The notes under the pieces: generated by a model
What the model saw: only the letters and a program-made list of their open reading frames with translations
What the model was told of the DNA's origin: nothing
Database searches by the model: none
Part shown: positions 9,176 to 17,979 of the stretch, in pieces
Numbering within the stretch: position 1 is the first letter of the stretch
Layout: every line of letters begins with the position of its first letter
Assembly: GCA_052067355.1 (NCBI GenBank)
Contig: JBQHQH010000001.1
Location: 310,001 to 374,000, forward strand
Reading direction: 5' to 3'
DNA: 64,000 nt
Source of the DNA: CABMKH01 sp040797625
Lineage (GTDB): Bacteria > Bacillota > Clostridia > Tissierellales > Tissierellaceae
Program-made: the position numbers and the translations under genes

Positions 9176-10555
9176 CTATTTACTATTATATGATAATTTA
9201 TTTGGTATATCTTTCAAAATTGAGCTAAAATCTTTATAGAATAATATTCCTGTAACCATTGATGCTATTATATCTGATATTGGCTCTGATAGAAACACTG
9301 CAAATACCTTATCTGACATAATCCTAGGCAATATAAGCACAAGAGGTATAAGCAAAAACACCTTTCTAAGTAGTGCTAAAAATAGAGAAGTCTTAGAATT
9401 TCCTAATGCAATAAATGTCTGTTGACAGGCAATCTGTATACCTAGTGCAAATGCTCCTGCCATATATACCCTAAGTCCCCATGCAGCCATATCTATTATA
9501 GCCTTATCATTGGTAAACATCTTTGAAAACAGTTGTGGAGCCATCATCATAACTAGCCAAAATAATGTACTATAACCGACTGCTGAAATAAATAGATATT
9601 TAAATGTATCTTTTACCCTTTCCACTTTCCCAGCACCATAATTATAACTCAGTATAGGCTGTGCTCCTTGAGTCAATCCCGATAATGGCAGGAATGTAAA
9701 TTGCATAGCAGCCGATAATATTGTCATTGTACCTACTGCTACATCTCCACCATATTTCTGTAAATTGGAGTTAAATGCTATGATAATAAAACTTTCTGTT
9801 ATCTGCATTACAAAAGGAGATAGTCCCAATAATAGCACTGGCTTCATTATATCCCAATCTAGTTTGAGATTTTTTCTTTTTAATTTTAAATTTGTCTTAT
9901 CTCCCCTTAAAAAATAAATTATCCAAACAGCCGATACTGCCTGAGATATAACTGTTGCTAATGCTGCACCTTTTACATTCATTTTAAGTCCATATATAAA
10001 TATAGGGTCCAATACTATGTTTATAATAGCACCTATTGACACAGTAATCATACTAATTTTTGCAAAACCTTGAGAACTTATAAAAGGATTCATTCCAATG
10101 GCCAATTGGACAAATATCGTCCCCAAGGTATATATCTGCATATACTCTAGTGCATAAGGCAATGTCTTTTCACTTGCTCCAAATAAGACTAATAGTTTTT
10201 CGTTAAATATTAAAAATAATATGGTCAATATAATCGATATTCCAATTAAGGATACAAAACAATTTCCCATAATCTTTTCTGCACCTTCATCATCCTTTTC
10301 TCCCATCTTGATAGAAGCCCTTGGTGCTCCTCCTATACCTATTAGTGCGGAAAATGCTGATATTATGATCAAAAGTGGTGCTGTAACACCTACCCCAGTT
10401 AATGCATCTCCACCGATTTCTGGAATATGGCCTATATACATCCTATCTACCATATTATAAAGTAAACTCACAAGCTGACCTATGATAGCTGGTATGGCTA
10501 GTGAAAATAATAAACTCTTTACATTTTCTACACCTAACCGATTTTCTTTTTGCAC
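9176..10555 (-). CDS. MATE family multidrug/Na+ (H+) antiporter
   Basis: A 459-residue integral membrane protein with about 12 hydrophobic segments and the two-fold MATE layout. Near the N-terminus are LAIPAIIGQLVSLLYNMVDRMYIGH and GVGVTAPLLIIISAFSALIGIGGAPRASI, split here by short loops; the second half starts at LLGLSPFVMQITESFIIIAFN. This pattern, with VDRMYIG in helix 1, is typical of the NorM/DinF-like MepA subgroup. MepA-type pumps expel cationic drugs and are usually controlled by a MarR protein encoded beside them, which fits here: the marR gene ends 12 bases upstream on the same strand. Confidence 0.93.
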   Translation of the reverse strand: MQKENRLGVENVKSLLFSLAIPAIIGQLVSLLYNMVDRMYIGHIPEIGGDALTGVGVTAPLLIIISAFSALIGIGGAPRASIKMGEKDDEGAEKIMGNCFVSLIGISIILTILFLIFNEKLLVLFGASEKTLPYALEYMQIYTLGTIFVQLAIGMNPFISSQGFAKISMITVSIGAIINIVLDPIFIYGLKMNVKGAALATVISQAVSAVWIIYFLRGDKTNLKLKRKNLKLDWDIMKPVLLLGLSPFVMQITESFIIIAFNSNLQKYGGDVAVGTMTILSAAMQFTFLPLSGLTQGAQPILSYNYGAGKVERVKDTFKYLFISAVGYSTLFWLVMMMAPQLFSKMFTNDKAIIDMAAWGLRVYMAGAFALGIQIACQQTFIALGNSKTSLFLALLRKVFLLIPLVLILPRIMSDKVFAVFLSEPISDIIASMVTGILFYKDFSSILKDIPNKLSYNSK

Positions 10556-10567
10556 TCTATCTATCCC

Positions 10568-11017
10568 CTATTCTATTTCAATACTCTTTATATTATTTAG
10601 CATCTTGTTGTTTATCTTCAAAAACAGCTTTAAATCCTCAGGATCTAAATCCTTAATTAATTCTTCCTTGAATTTTTCATTTAATGCTTTTATTTCCCAA
10701 ATTATATCGTATTCTTCATTTGCAATTTTGAGGTATACGGATCTACCATCTGTGATATTCTCCTCTAATTCAATTAGATTTTTACTCTTAAGCAGACCAA
10801 CAGCACGTGATACTAATCCTTTGGATATCCCTCTATGCATACTGATCATACTTGCTGTAACATCCCTATCCATATTGTTTATTAAGAATGTCAACACATC
10901 TATTTCTGCCGGTGTCAAGTTAAATTCTGACATTGATTTTTCAATATAATCTTTATATTTTTTTATTATTTGAAAATAGATATAAAAAATATTAGTTTCT
11001 TCTCTATAAAATGACAC
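10568..11017 (-). CDS. MarR family transcriptional regulator, likely repressor of the MATE pump
   Basis: 149 residues with a winged helix-turn-helix over residues 35-100 (LTPAEIDVLTFLINN, ITDGRSVYLKIANEE), with the DGR wing tip of the MarR family. Flanking helices form the dimer interface. The gene is first in a two-gene operon with the MATE transporter. A large inverted repeat immediately upstream (11038-11090) overlaps the expected promoter, so autorepression released by a transported drug is likely. The layout matches mepR-mepA. Confidence 0.9.
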   Translation of the reverse strand: MSFYREETNIFYIYFQIIKKYKDYIEKSMSEFNLTPAEIDVLTFLINNMDRDVTASMISMHRGISKGLVSRAVGLLKSKNLIELEENITDGRSVYLKIANEEYDIIWEIKALNEKFKEELIKDLDPEDLKLFLKINNKMLNNIKSIEIE

Positions 11018-11037
11018 TTTATTCCCTCCTTAAATAT

Positions 11038-11090
11038 AGTTGACTTTTAAACTATATTTAGCTTATAACAATTTAGTTCAAAAGTCAACT
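11038..11090. promoter_or_regulatory. palindromic operator/promoter of the marR-MATE operon
   Basis: AGTTGACTTTTAAACT (11038-11053) and AGTTCAAAAGTCAACT (11075-11090) are inverted copies with one mismatch. On the minus strand the outer arm supplies TTGACT as a -35 box, and TATAAG or ATAAGC lies 15-16 bases further on. Two half-sites flanking a promoter fit a MarR dimer-of-dimers operator. Confidence 0.7.
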
Positions 11091-11240
11091 ACGATAATTT
11101 AGGCAGATCGTGGACAAAGAAGAGCCATAAACATTGCTGTCAGTCTGCCTGTACCCTGAGCCTAATAGTGGTGAGACAGACAATATAAAACTATCTATCG
11201 AAGAATCTTCTTTTTTAAATCGGGAATTGTAAGTTATCAT
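11091..11240. other. non-coding stretch, possibly a decayed gene remnant
   Basis: This part of the 314-base gap is less AT-rich than other gaps in the window. It contains the inverted pair AGGCAGAT ... GTCTGCCT (about 11102 and 11142). One plus-strand frame reads PEPNSGETDNIKLSIEESSF without a start codon or ribosome site. I do not recognise it. It may be a fragment of a lost gene or mobile element. Confidence 0.25.
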
Positions 11241-11242
11241 AT

Positions 11243-11282
11243 AAAAAAAGTACTATCTAATTCTCCATGAACTAGATAGTAC
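11243..11282 (-). terminator. intrinsic terminator of the siderophore-uptake operon
   Basis: GTACTATCTA and TAGATAGTAC form a perfect 10-base-pair stem with a 13-base loop. On the minus strand seven Ts follow (11249-11243). It lies 50 bases past the yclQ stop codon. Confidence 0.85.
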
Positions 11283-11331
11283 ATCTCCACTTAAATATAG
11301 AAATCAGTTTACGCCAATTATTGAATAGATA

Positions 11332-12324
11332 TTATTTTTCAAATATAGTTTCTACATCTTCTATCATCTTTTCTGTAGCCTTAATTCCACCAGAGGCAAC
11401 GTACCAAGTAGGTGAATCTAAGTAGACTATGTTTCCTTCTGTATATGCCTTAGTAGACTTTATAATATCATTATCTAGAGTTTGCTTAGCAGATACGTCT
11501 CCACCTGCAATTACAGATCTATCCATGATAAAGAGATAATCTGGATTTTTTTCTAAAATATATTCAAAGCTTATCTTTTGTCCATGGGTACTAGATTCAA
11601 TATTTTCATCTACTGGCTTTATACCAAATTCATCATATAGCACTCCAAATCTAGAACCTATTCCATAAGCCCTAAGCTCTCCATCGTTAGCCATCACAAA
11701 TAGTCCTGTGTTGTCACTTTCATTTGCCTTTGCATGAAGTTCTTGTATCTTTTTATCCAATTGAGCAATTCTCTCATTTATATTGTCTTCATCATTAAAG
11801 ATCTTTCCTAGAATATTTAAGTTCTCTTTAAAAGAATTCATATAATCTCCACCATCTATAGCCATATAGATAGTATTTCCTATTTCATTAAATTCCTCAT
11901 ATAATTTTGCCTGTCTAGCAGAAATTATCATAAGATCTGGCTCTAGTTCAAATATCTTCTCAAAGTTTGGCTCTTGTAGAGTGCCTACATCTACATAACT
12001 CTCTTCCTTATACTTTTCTAAATAATCAGGAACACTTTTCTTAGGTAAACCTACTATATGATCTCCATAGCCCATCTCTTCTATAGCATCCAAAATACCA
12101 TAGTCAAAAACTATTACTTTTTCAGGAATTTCTTTAAGCTCTACCTTTCCATATTCATGCTCGATAACTACATTATATTCTTGGTCTTTTATATCTCCTT
12201 CTACTTCTCCTACTACAGGACTATCCTCTATATCTTTAGATTGTTTTTCATTTCCACAAGCCACGAGAGAAAAAACTGCCACTAAACTGATTAACAAGAA
12301 TAAAATTTTCTTATTGATTTTCAT
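11332..12324 (-). CDS. yclQ: ferric siderophore-binding lipoprotein, YclQ/FatB-like
   Basis: 330 residues with a lipoprotein signal ending VAC at Cys23. The mature protein is a class III periplasmic-binding fold: VIVFDYGILDAIEEMG, GLPKKSVPDYLEKYK, the long connecting helix, and a C-terminal lobe with NPDYLFIMDR. The phrases around VFDYG and VGLPK are characteristic of the petrobactin and enterobactin-type binders YclQ, FatB and CeuE. It captures Fe3+-siderophore outside the cell and delivers it to the YclN/YclO channel. It is last in a four-gene operon with exactly the B. subtilis yclNOPQ order. The ligand cannot be proven from sequence. Confidence 0.88.
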   Translation of the reverse strand: MKINKKILFLLISLVAVFSLVACGNEKQSKDIEDSPVVGEVEGDIKDQEYNVVIEHEYGKVELKEIPEKVIVFDYGILDAIEEMGYGDHIVGLPKKSVPDYLEKYKEESYVDVGTLQEPNFEKIFELEPDLMIISARQAKLYEEFNEIGNTIYMAIDGGDYMNSFKENLNILGKIFNDEDNINERIAQLDKKIQELHAKANESDNTGLFVMANDGELRAYGIGSRFGVLYDEFGIKPVDENIESSTHGQKISFEYILEKNPDYLFIMDRSVIAGGDVSAKQTLDNDIIKSTKAYTEGNIVYLDSPTWYVASGGIKATEKMIEDVETIFEK

Positions 12325-12337
12325 TTTTTAACCTCCA

Positions 12338-13093
12338 TTAAAAATAGACACAAAGTCTTTTATTATTTATATTTGTCACAGTGAAATCCAAATCATATAT
12401 ACACTTTAAGGTATAGTTATTTATGATCTCATCTACTCTATTATGTTCTACCACTTTTCCATCTTTAAGAGCTAAAATATAATCTGAATAGACAGATGCA
12501 AAGTTGATGTCATGGATTACTATGATTATAGTCTTCTTCAATTTTTCAACTAGATCTCTTAGTATTTTCATAATCTCTACGGAATGTTTCATATCTAGAT
12601 TATTTAAAGGTTCGTCCAAGAGAATATATTCTGTATCTTGAGCCAATACCATGGCTATATATGCCCTCTGTTTCTGTCCACCACTGAGCTGATCTAGATA
12701 TCTATCTTCTATATCTTTTAACTTCATGTACTTTATGGCTTTATCTATATACTCTTCATCTTCCTTCGTAAGCTTTCCTTGATTATGTGGAAATCTACCA
12801 AAAGCTACTAGTTCTCTTATGGTAAGCCTTATATTGATGTTATTAGATTGTCTTAGAATCCCTATCTTTTTAGAAAGCTCCTTATTATTCCAATCTTCTA
12901 GTCTTATTCCATCTATGACTACTTCTCCATCATAGTCTTTCATTATCCTTGAAATAATAGATAGAAGAGTCGACTTTCCTGCTCCATTAGGCCCAATAAA
13001 AGATGTGATACTTTCTTTTTTTATATCTAAAGACACATCATTGAGAACTTTTTTATCTCCATAGGTCTTAGATACATTTCTAATTTCTATCAA
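12338..13093 (-). CDS. yclP: ferric siderophore ABC transporter ATPase, YclP/FecE-like
   Basis: 251 residues. Walker A GPNGAGKSTL near 35-44, Q-loop in GILRQSNNINIRLTIRELV, ABC signature LSGGQKQRAYIAMVL near 139, Walker B YILLDEPLNNLD and switch histidine VIHDINFA. All catalytic residues are intact. It powers the YclN/YclO permeases. Its ATG overlaps the end of yclO by four bases, and yclQ follows 13 bases downstream. Confidence 0.92.
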   Translation of the reverse strand: MIEIRNVSKTYGDKKVLNDVSLDIKKESITSFIGPNGAGKSTLLSIISRIMKDYDGEVVIDGIRLEDWNNKELSKKIGILRQSNNINIRLTIRELVAFGRFPHNQGKLTKEDEEYIDKAIKYMKLKDIEDRYLDQLSGGQKQRAYIAMVLAQDTEYILLDEPLNNLDMKHSVEIMKILRDLVEKLKKTIIIVIHDINFASVYSDYILALKDGKVVEHNRVDEIINNYTLKCIYDLDFTVTNINNKRLCVYF

Positions 13094-14043
13094 CTTATCC
13101 CCTCCTTTACTAATAAAAATATGAAGTAAATTCCACCTACTAAATTGATAATCACGCTAATTGGAGTTCCAAAATTTAAAACTTTTTCAATTATAAACTG
13201 TCCCCCAATTAAAAATACAATGCTTATCAAACTAGATAATATTATTAAGTGGCTATGTCTATAAGTTTTGCCAAGCTGTCGAGACAAGTTTACTACCAAT
13301 AAGCCTAAAAATGTTATTGGACCTACTAATGCTGTAGAAACAGATACCAGTAAAGACACTATAATAAGTAATCTTTCATTTAATCTATCATATTCTACAC
13401 CTAGATTAATAGCTTGATCTCTTCCAAGAGATAGTACATCTAGATTCCTATCATTTTTATAGATATATATAAAAGACAGGATTATCACAAAGGAAGAAAT
13501 CAATAAAATATTACTATTTATTACATTAAAACTAGCATACATCTTGTCCTGCACATGTAAAAATTCATTTGGGTCTATAGCCATCTGCATAAATGAACCT
13601 AGACTTTCAAATAAAGTTCCCATGATAATTCCTACTAGTAATAACTTCATTAAATTGTTATTAGTCTTTTTAAAGAGATATTTAAAAAGAAAAAGAGAAA
13701 AAAAGATCATCAACATAACTGATATTATAAAGTTCAAATTATGAGCTACAGCAAGTTTACTATTCACTCCTAATAGAAAAATCATACTGGTTTGGATTAA
13801 TATATACAGAGAATCAAGCCCCAATATACTAGGAGTTAAAATACGATTATCCATCACTGTTTGAAATATCAGTGAAGATGTGCTAATAGCTATACCCATC
13901 ATAACTATAGCCATGACTCTAGGTATTCTCTTTGATAGAGCATATTTATAATTTTTTTCATTTAATCCAGTAAATAGGAATAGGGATATTAACACTATTA
14001 ATAAAATTAATAACAATATTATGATTTTATTCTCTCTCATCAT
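13090..14043 (-). CDS. yclO: ferric siderophore ABC permease, FecCD family
   Basis: 317 residues, nine to ten hydrophobic segments. The BtuC/FecCD signature region is present: SRQLGKTYRHSHLIILSS near the C-terminus, the cytoplasmic GPITFLGLLVVNL coupling region, and SLGRDQAINLGVEYDRL before it. The start overlaps yclN by four bases (ATGA). It pairs with YclN to form the membrane channel. Confidence 0.9.
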   Translation of the reverse strand: MMRENKIIILLLILLIVLISLFLFTGLNEKNYKYALSKRIPRVMAIVMMGIAISTSSLIFQTVMDNRILTPSILGLDSLYILIQTSMIFLLGVNSKLAVAHNLNFIISVMLMIFFSLFLFKYLFKKTNNNLMKLLLVGIIMGTLFESLGSFMQMAIDPNEFLHVQDKMYASFNVINSNILLISSFVIILSFIYIYKNDRNLDVLSLGRDQAINLGVEYDRLNERLLIIVSLLVSVSTALVGPITFLGLLVVNLSRQLGKTYRHSHLIILSSLISIVFLIGGQFIIEKVLNFGTPISVIINLVGGIYFIFLLVKEGIS

Positions 14044-14987
14044 TCATTCCCACTCCTATTAAGTAAATATAGAAAGATAATACTTCCGAAAACTCCAACG
14101 GTTAAACCGATGGAAACCTCATAAGGATATATTACTATTCTACTTATGATATCTGATAATAGGAGGAAATTCGCTCCAATTAAAGCTGTATATCCTATAT
14201 TACCCTTCATATTATCCCCCTTAATTAGGCGAACAATATTTGGCACAATAAGTCCAAGAAATGGTATCCTTCCTACTGTTATTATTACTATTGCTGATAT
14301 TAAAGCTACTATTGTCACTCCTAAATTTATGACAGCCCCATAGTTTAAACCTAGATTAATGGCAAAGTCTTCTCCCATACCAGCTAGAGTGAATCTGTTA
14401 GCATAGACTACAGCCATTATAAGCAAGGGAATACTTATGTATAGCATTTCATATCTACCTTTGATAATCATGGAGAAATCTCCCTGCAGCCAAGTAGAAA
14501 CACTTTGTACTAAATTAAATTTATAGGCTACAGCTGTAGTAATAGAATCTATTACTCTACCTAGCATTATCCCTAAAAGTGGAATAAACACCTTATTTTT
14601 AACTTTAATATGATTTAAAATAAACATAAATAACAAAGTTCCAGCTAGGGCAAATATAAAAGTTACTATCATCTTCTGAAAATAACTTGCAGAAGATAAA
14701 AAAATCATAGAGAATAAAACTCCCATCTTAGCTGCATCTATAGTGCCTGCCGTAGTAGGCGATACAAAACTATTTTGAGTTATTTGCTGCATAATAAGCC
14801 CTGCAATACTCATGCTAACCCCTGCAAATATAATGCTTATAAGTCTAGGTAAACGGCTTAAACTTATTACCATTATATCTTCATGACTTAAATTAAATAA
14901 ATCCTTTATGCTAATATCTTTAACTCCTATAAAAATTGAAATTATAGATAAAGCAATTAATAAAGTTACTAGATATCTCTTTTTCAT
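14040..14987 (-). CDS. yclN: ferric siderophore ABC permease, FecCD family
   Basis: 315 residues with FecCD motifs: SRLPRLISIIFAGVSMSIAGLIMQQITQN near the start (split across a loop and helix 2), MGEDFAINLGLNYG, and the coupling segment GRIPFLGLIVPNIVRL. It is the first gene of the iron-uptake operon. The Fur-like palindrome at 15040-15058 lies about 55 bases upstream, in the region shared with the divergent AraC gene. Confidence 0.9.
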   Translation of the reverse strand: MKKRYLVTLLIALSIISIFIGVKDISIKDLFNLSHEDIMVISLSRLPRLISIIFAGVSMSIAGLIMQQITQNSFVSPTTAGTIDAAKMGVLFSMIFLSSASYFQKMIVTFIFALAGTLLFMFILNHIKVKNKVFIPLLGIMLGRVIDSITTAVAYKFNLVQSVSTWLQGDFSMIIKGRYEMLYISIPLLIMAVVYANRFTLAGMGEDFAINLGLNYGAVINLGVTIVALISAIVIITVGRIPFLGLIVPNIVRLIKGDNMKGNIGYTALIGANFLLLSDIISRIVIYPYEVSIGLTVGVFGSIIFLYLLNRSGNE

Positions 14988-15039
14988 ATAATCTTCCCAT
15001 TCTGTATTTGTTGATTAGATTATTTCAATATGATATACT

Positions 15040-15058
15040 ATTGATAATCTTTATCAAT
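15040..15058. promoter_or_regulatory. Fur-family iron box between the yclNOPQ operon and an AraC gene
   Basis: ATTGATAATCTTTATCAAT is a perfect palindrome of 8-base arms around TCT and contains TGATAATCTTTATCA, close to the TGATAATNATTATCA core of Fur sites. On the minus strand TTGATA, 16 bases, TATCAT can serve as the operon promoter, with the box covering its -35 and spacer. It can control both directions. Confidence 0.8.
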
Positions 15059-15137
15059 TAGAATACCATGAATTTTTTAAACAATCTTTGATTATTTTTA
15101 TATTTTTATAAAAAATTTTAGTCTATGAGGTGATATT

Positions 15138-15896
15138 TTGAAAAATACAATACATATTTCTAATGTCATGAAAAAATTTAATCTCTTAACAAATATCTCC
15201 ATAATTGCCTTCGATCCCTCTGGGATTTCTTTGGGAGCATCTGGTTATGATAGAGATCTATATAATTTTTTTGAAAAAAATAGGATATATGATAGGATCA
15301 CAGAGAATTTCTTTACTAAAAATGAAGATATCCTCACTTCCTCTTGTTGTGAGAATATAAGGTATATTCTTTCCCCTGTATGTCAAAGAAACATCCATAG
15401 AGGTATATTTATAATAGGGCCTCTTTGTGCTAAGAAAAATACTTGTATGAGAGCTCCCTATAAACCAGAGGAAATCTATCCCTATATTTTAGAAACCTTA
15501 AGATTTCTCTGGCATGACTTTCCAAACAAACATATTTCATTAGAAGGCGAAAAAGAATATAGCCTTCATATAAAGAAGGCTATAGACTATATGGATTCCA
15601 GATATATGGATGATATTGGATTAGGTCATGTTGCTGAATATTTAAATATCAATAGTTCCTACCTTTCAACTATGTTTAAAAGGGAAACTAAGAATAGCTT
15701 TACTAATTTTTTAAATAAGATTAGAGTAGAAAAAAGCAAGTTTCTTTTGGTCAATGAAGATTATTCTATGTTAGACATTGCTCTTATGGTAGGATTTAAT
15801 AGTCAAAATTACTATAATATTATATTTAAAAAGATTACTGGCTATACTCCTTTAGAATATAGGAAAAAATATAGTTACAAAAACTTAACCATATAA
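15138..15896 (+). CDS. AraC family regulator, probably of siderophore uptake
   Basis: 252 residues. The C-terminal 100 residues carry two helix-turn-helix motifs of the AraC type: DIGLGHVAEYLNINSSYLSTMFKRE and MLDIALMVGFNSQNYYNIIFKKITGYTPLEYRKKY, broken here by the linker. The N-terminal 140 residues form a sensory domain with a cysteine-rich patch (SSCCENIRYILSPVC, LCAKKNTC) that could bind metal or a redox group. It starts with TTG, preceded by GAGGTG. Divergent placement over a Fur box suggests it activates yclNOPQ, perhaps with ferri-siderophore as signal, as for YbtA/AlcR-type activators. That role is inferred. Confidence 0.85.
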   Translation: MKNTIHISNVMKKFNLLTNISIIAFDPSGISLGASGYDRDLYNFFEKNRIYDRITENFFTKNEDILTSSCCENIRYILSPVCQRNIHRGIFIIGPLCAKKNTCMRAPYKPEEIYPYILETLRFLWHDFPNKHISLEGEKEYSLHIKKAIDYMDSRYMDDIGLGHVAEYLNINSSYLSTMFKRETKNSFTNFLNKIRVEKSKFLLVNEDYSMLDIALMVGFNSQNYYNIIFKKITGYTPLEYRKKYSYKNLTI

Positions 15897-15998
15897 ACAA
15901 TGCTCTATACTTAAAGTAATCTAATTCAATAAATTACTTTTTTCTTAGCCAATAGATATGTTAAAATAGAACATCATATAATACAAATAAGTACCCCT

Positions 15999-17387
15999 CT
16001 AACTCCCTTCCAATGTTTCCCTTATAATATATAGTCCTCTTTTTAAATCTTTAATCGTTGATGGTGTGCAGATTCCTATTCGCACAGCAGGTGAAATATA
16101 GCTACTTCCAACAGTAAATCTTTCACAGCAGAATACCTGCACACCTCTTTGCTTTAATTCTTTTTCAAATTCAATCCCCTTCCAAGTTTTAGGTAGAATA
16201 AGCCATCGAAATTGACTGTTTAAATCTCCCCATACATTATATCCCTTTAAGATTTGATTAGTTATCCTATTTCTCTCTTGTATCTCTTTTATTTTTTCGT
16301 TCACAATTTCAACTGCTAATTCACTTTCAATAATTTGTGATACCAATTCTGCGTCAAATGGTGATGACATAACATTTATATTATTAATTGCATTTGTAAT
16401 AGGTGTAATTACTTTTGTTGGTGCAACTACAAAGGCAATCCGCAAACCAGCACAAATAGAGTTTGATACAGTTGATATATAGATTCCATGCTCAGGAATT
16501 AAAGAAGTAATGGTAGGAATTTTTCTTTCTGTTAGAAAAGAATAAGTACCATCTTCTAAGCATAAGAGATCATATTTTTTAACCATATCAGCTATAGACT
16601 TTCTTTCCTCAAAAGACATGGTTATAGTTGTAGGATTATGATAATCAGGGATTGTAAATATTCCTTTTATATTTTCTAATTTACATAGCTGATCTAGAGT
16701 TTGAATATCTATTTTTTTACCATTATAGGGAATAGCCATTAGCTGTATACCTAACATATTTGCAATGTTTTTAATTCCTGGATAAATCAATTCATTTGTT
16801 GCAATCTTGTCCCCATAATCAAACAATGAAACTAAAAGTATTGCCAGTGAATTTTGCAAACCTGATGTAATAACTATGTTTTCTAATTCTGTTTTAAGTC
16901 CAAAACCTTCAAGCCATTTTTGTCCACTTTTTTTATGTGATAATCTGCCAGATGTCTCTGAATATTTTAATATGTTTTCAACATTTACTCTTTTTATAAG
17001 TCCTTTCATCCCCTGTACTACATAATGATTTTGATCATATAGGGGATGTGATGCTCCCATATTAATACAACTTTCTAACCCTGTTTCATCTAACATTGGA
17101 ATATTTGCCATGACATCAGCAGCAATATATGTGCCACGTCCTATGATGCCGCTTAAAAGCCCCTTAGCTGAACATATCTTAAAAGCTCTTGCAATTGTAC
17201 TTAAATTTACATCTAAATAGTCAGCCAATTCTCGTTGGGGAGGTAGTTTATCATTTGGTTGTAAAAGTCCATCTCTAATGTCATTTTCTAAAGTCTGTAC
17301 AATTTCTAAATAAATTGGAATTTCTCCATTCTTTTTTATTTTAGGTTTCCACGTCATTGGATAATTTTCAAAAGAGTTAACAGGCAT
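15999..17387 (-). CDS. MocR/GntR-type regulator with a degenerate aminotransferase domain
   Basis: About 462 residues. The N-terminus is a GntR winged helix (PIYLEIVQTLENDIRDGLL, DKLPPQRELADYLDVNLSTIARAF). The rest is an aminotransferase class I fold with FTIPDYHNPTT and LCLEDGTYSFL. The segment matching FSKSLAPGLR of true MocR proteins reads VSNSICAGLR, so the Schiff-base lysine is asparagine (Asn309 here). DNA at about 16460 confirms AAC. Covalent PLP binding is therefore unlikely in the usual form. I chose the ATG at 17387, seven bases after AAGGGGG; an in-frame ATG lies upstream at 17417. It is divergent from the deformylase-like/racemase pair and probably regulates it. Confidence 0.85.
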   Translation of the reverse strand: MPVNSFENYPMTWKPKIKKNGEIPIYLEIVQTLENDIRDGLLQPNDKLPPQRELADYLDVNLSTIARAFKICSAKGLLSGIIGRGTYIAADVMANIPMLDETGLESCINMGASHPLYDQNHYVVQGMKGLIKRVNVENILKYSETSGRLSHKKSGQKWLEGFGLKTELENIVITSGLQNSLAILLVSLFDYGDKIATNELIYPGIKNIANMLGIQLMAIPYNGKKIDIQTLDQLCKLENIKGIFTIPDYHNPTTITMSFEERKSIADMVKKYDLLCLEDGTYSFLTERKIPTITSLIPEHGIYISTVSNSICAGLRIAFVVAPTKVITPITNAINNINVMSSPFDAELVSQIIESELAVEIVNEKIKEIQERNRITNQILKGYNVWGDLNSQFRWLILPKTWKGIEFEKELKQRGVQVFCCERFTVGSSYISPAVRIGICTPSTIKDLKRGLYIIRETLEGS

Positions 17388-17482
17388 ATTCATTCCCCCT
17401 TTTATATTGTTCTGCATACAATTTTACTATTGAATCCAAACAATTTCAAGGTTATAATAATATACAAAAGTGGAGGGATAGA

Positions 17483-17977
17483 ATGAAAAAAGAAATATTA
17501 TTACTTGGTAATCCAAAGCTTTACGAAGTTAGTGAACCCGTGGGAAAAGAAGAACTATCTGATATGTCACTAGTTATTCAAGATTTACATGATACTCTCT
17601 TGGCATTTAGACAAAAATATCATAGTGGTAGAGCAATAGCTGCTCCACAAATCGGCATACAAAAAAGACTCATCTATATGTTCATTGACAAACCTATTGT
17701 ATTTATCAATCCATCTATACACTTCTTAGATGATGAAATGATGTTAGTATTAGATGATTGTATGTCTTTCCCCAACCTTCTGGTAAAGGTACAGCGGTAC
17801 AAAAAATGCAGAATTGAGTATTTAGATCTCACATGGCAAAGATGTCATATGGATTTAGAAGATGATTTATCTGAACTTTTACAACATGAGTACGATCACC
17901 TTGATGGTATCTTAGCCACTATGAGGGCAATCGATAATCAATCATTTGTAATTAAACCATTAAACGGAGGCGAATAA
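17483..17977 (+). CDS. peptide deformylase-like protein
   Basis: 164 residues. The three deformylase motifs can be seen: motif 1 GRAIAAPQIG (residues 49-58), motif 2 DDCMSFP in place of the usual EGCLS (metal ligand Cys93), and motif 3 QHEYDHLDG with His135, Glu136 and His139. Metal ligands and the catalytic Glu are kept, so an active metallohydrolase is likely. The altered motif 2 and its setting, two bases before a racemase and divergent from a MocR-like regulator, suggest a specialised paralogue rather than the housekeeping def. It may act on an N-formyl or other small N-blocked amino acid; this is inference. Confidence 0.85.
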   Translation: MKKEILLLGNPKLYEVSEPVGKEELSDMSLVIQDLHDTLLAFRQKYHSGRAIAAPQIGIQKRLIYMFIDKPIVFINPSIHFLDDEMMLVLDDCMSFPNLLVKVQRYKKCRIEYLDLTWQRCHMDLEDDLSELLQHEYDHLDGILATMRAIDNQSFVIKPLNGGE

Positions 17978-17979
17978 AC

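Noticed and set aside
10482..10949. 155-codon plus-strand frame across the MATE and MarR genes
   Set aside because: It runs antisense over two genes with clear family motifs and shows low-complexity Ser/Phe/Ile composition typical of shadow frames.
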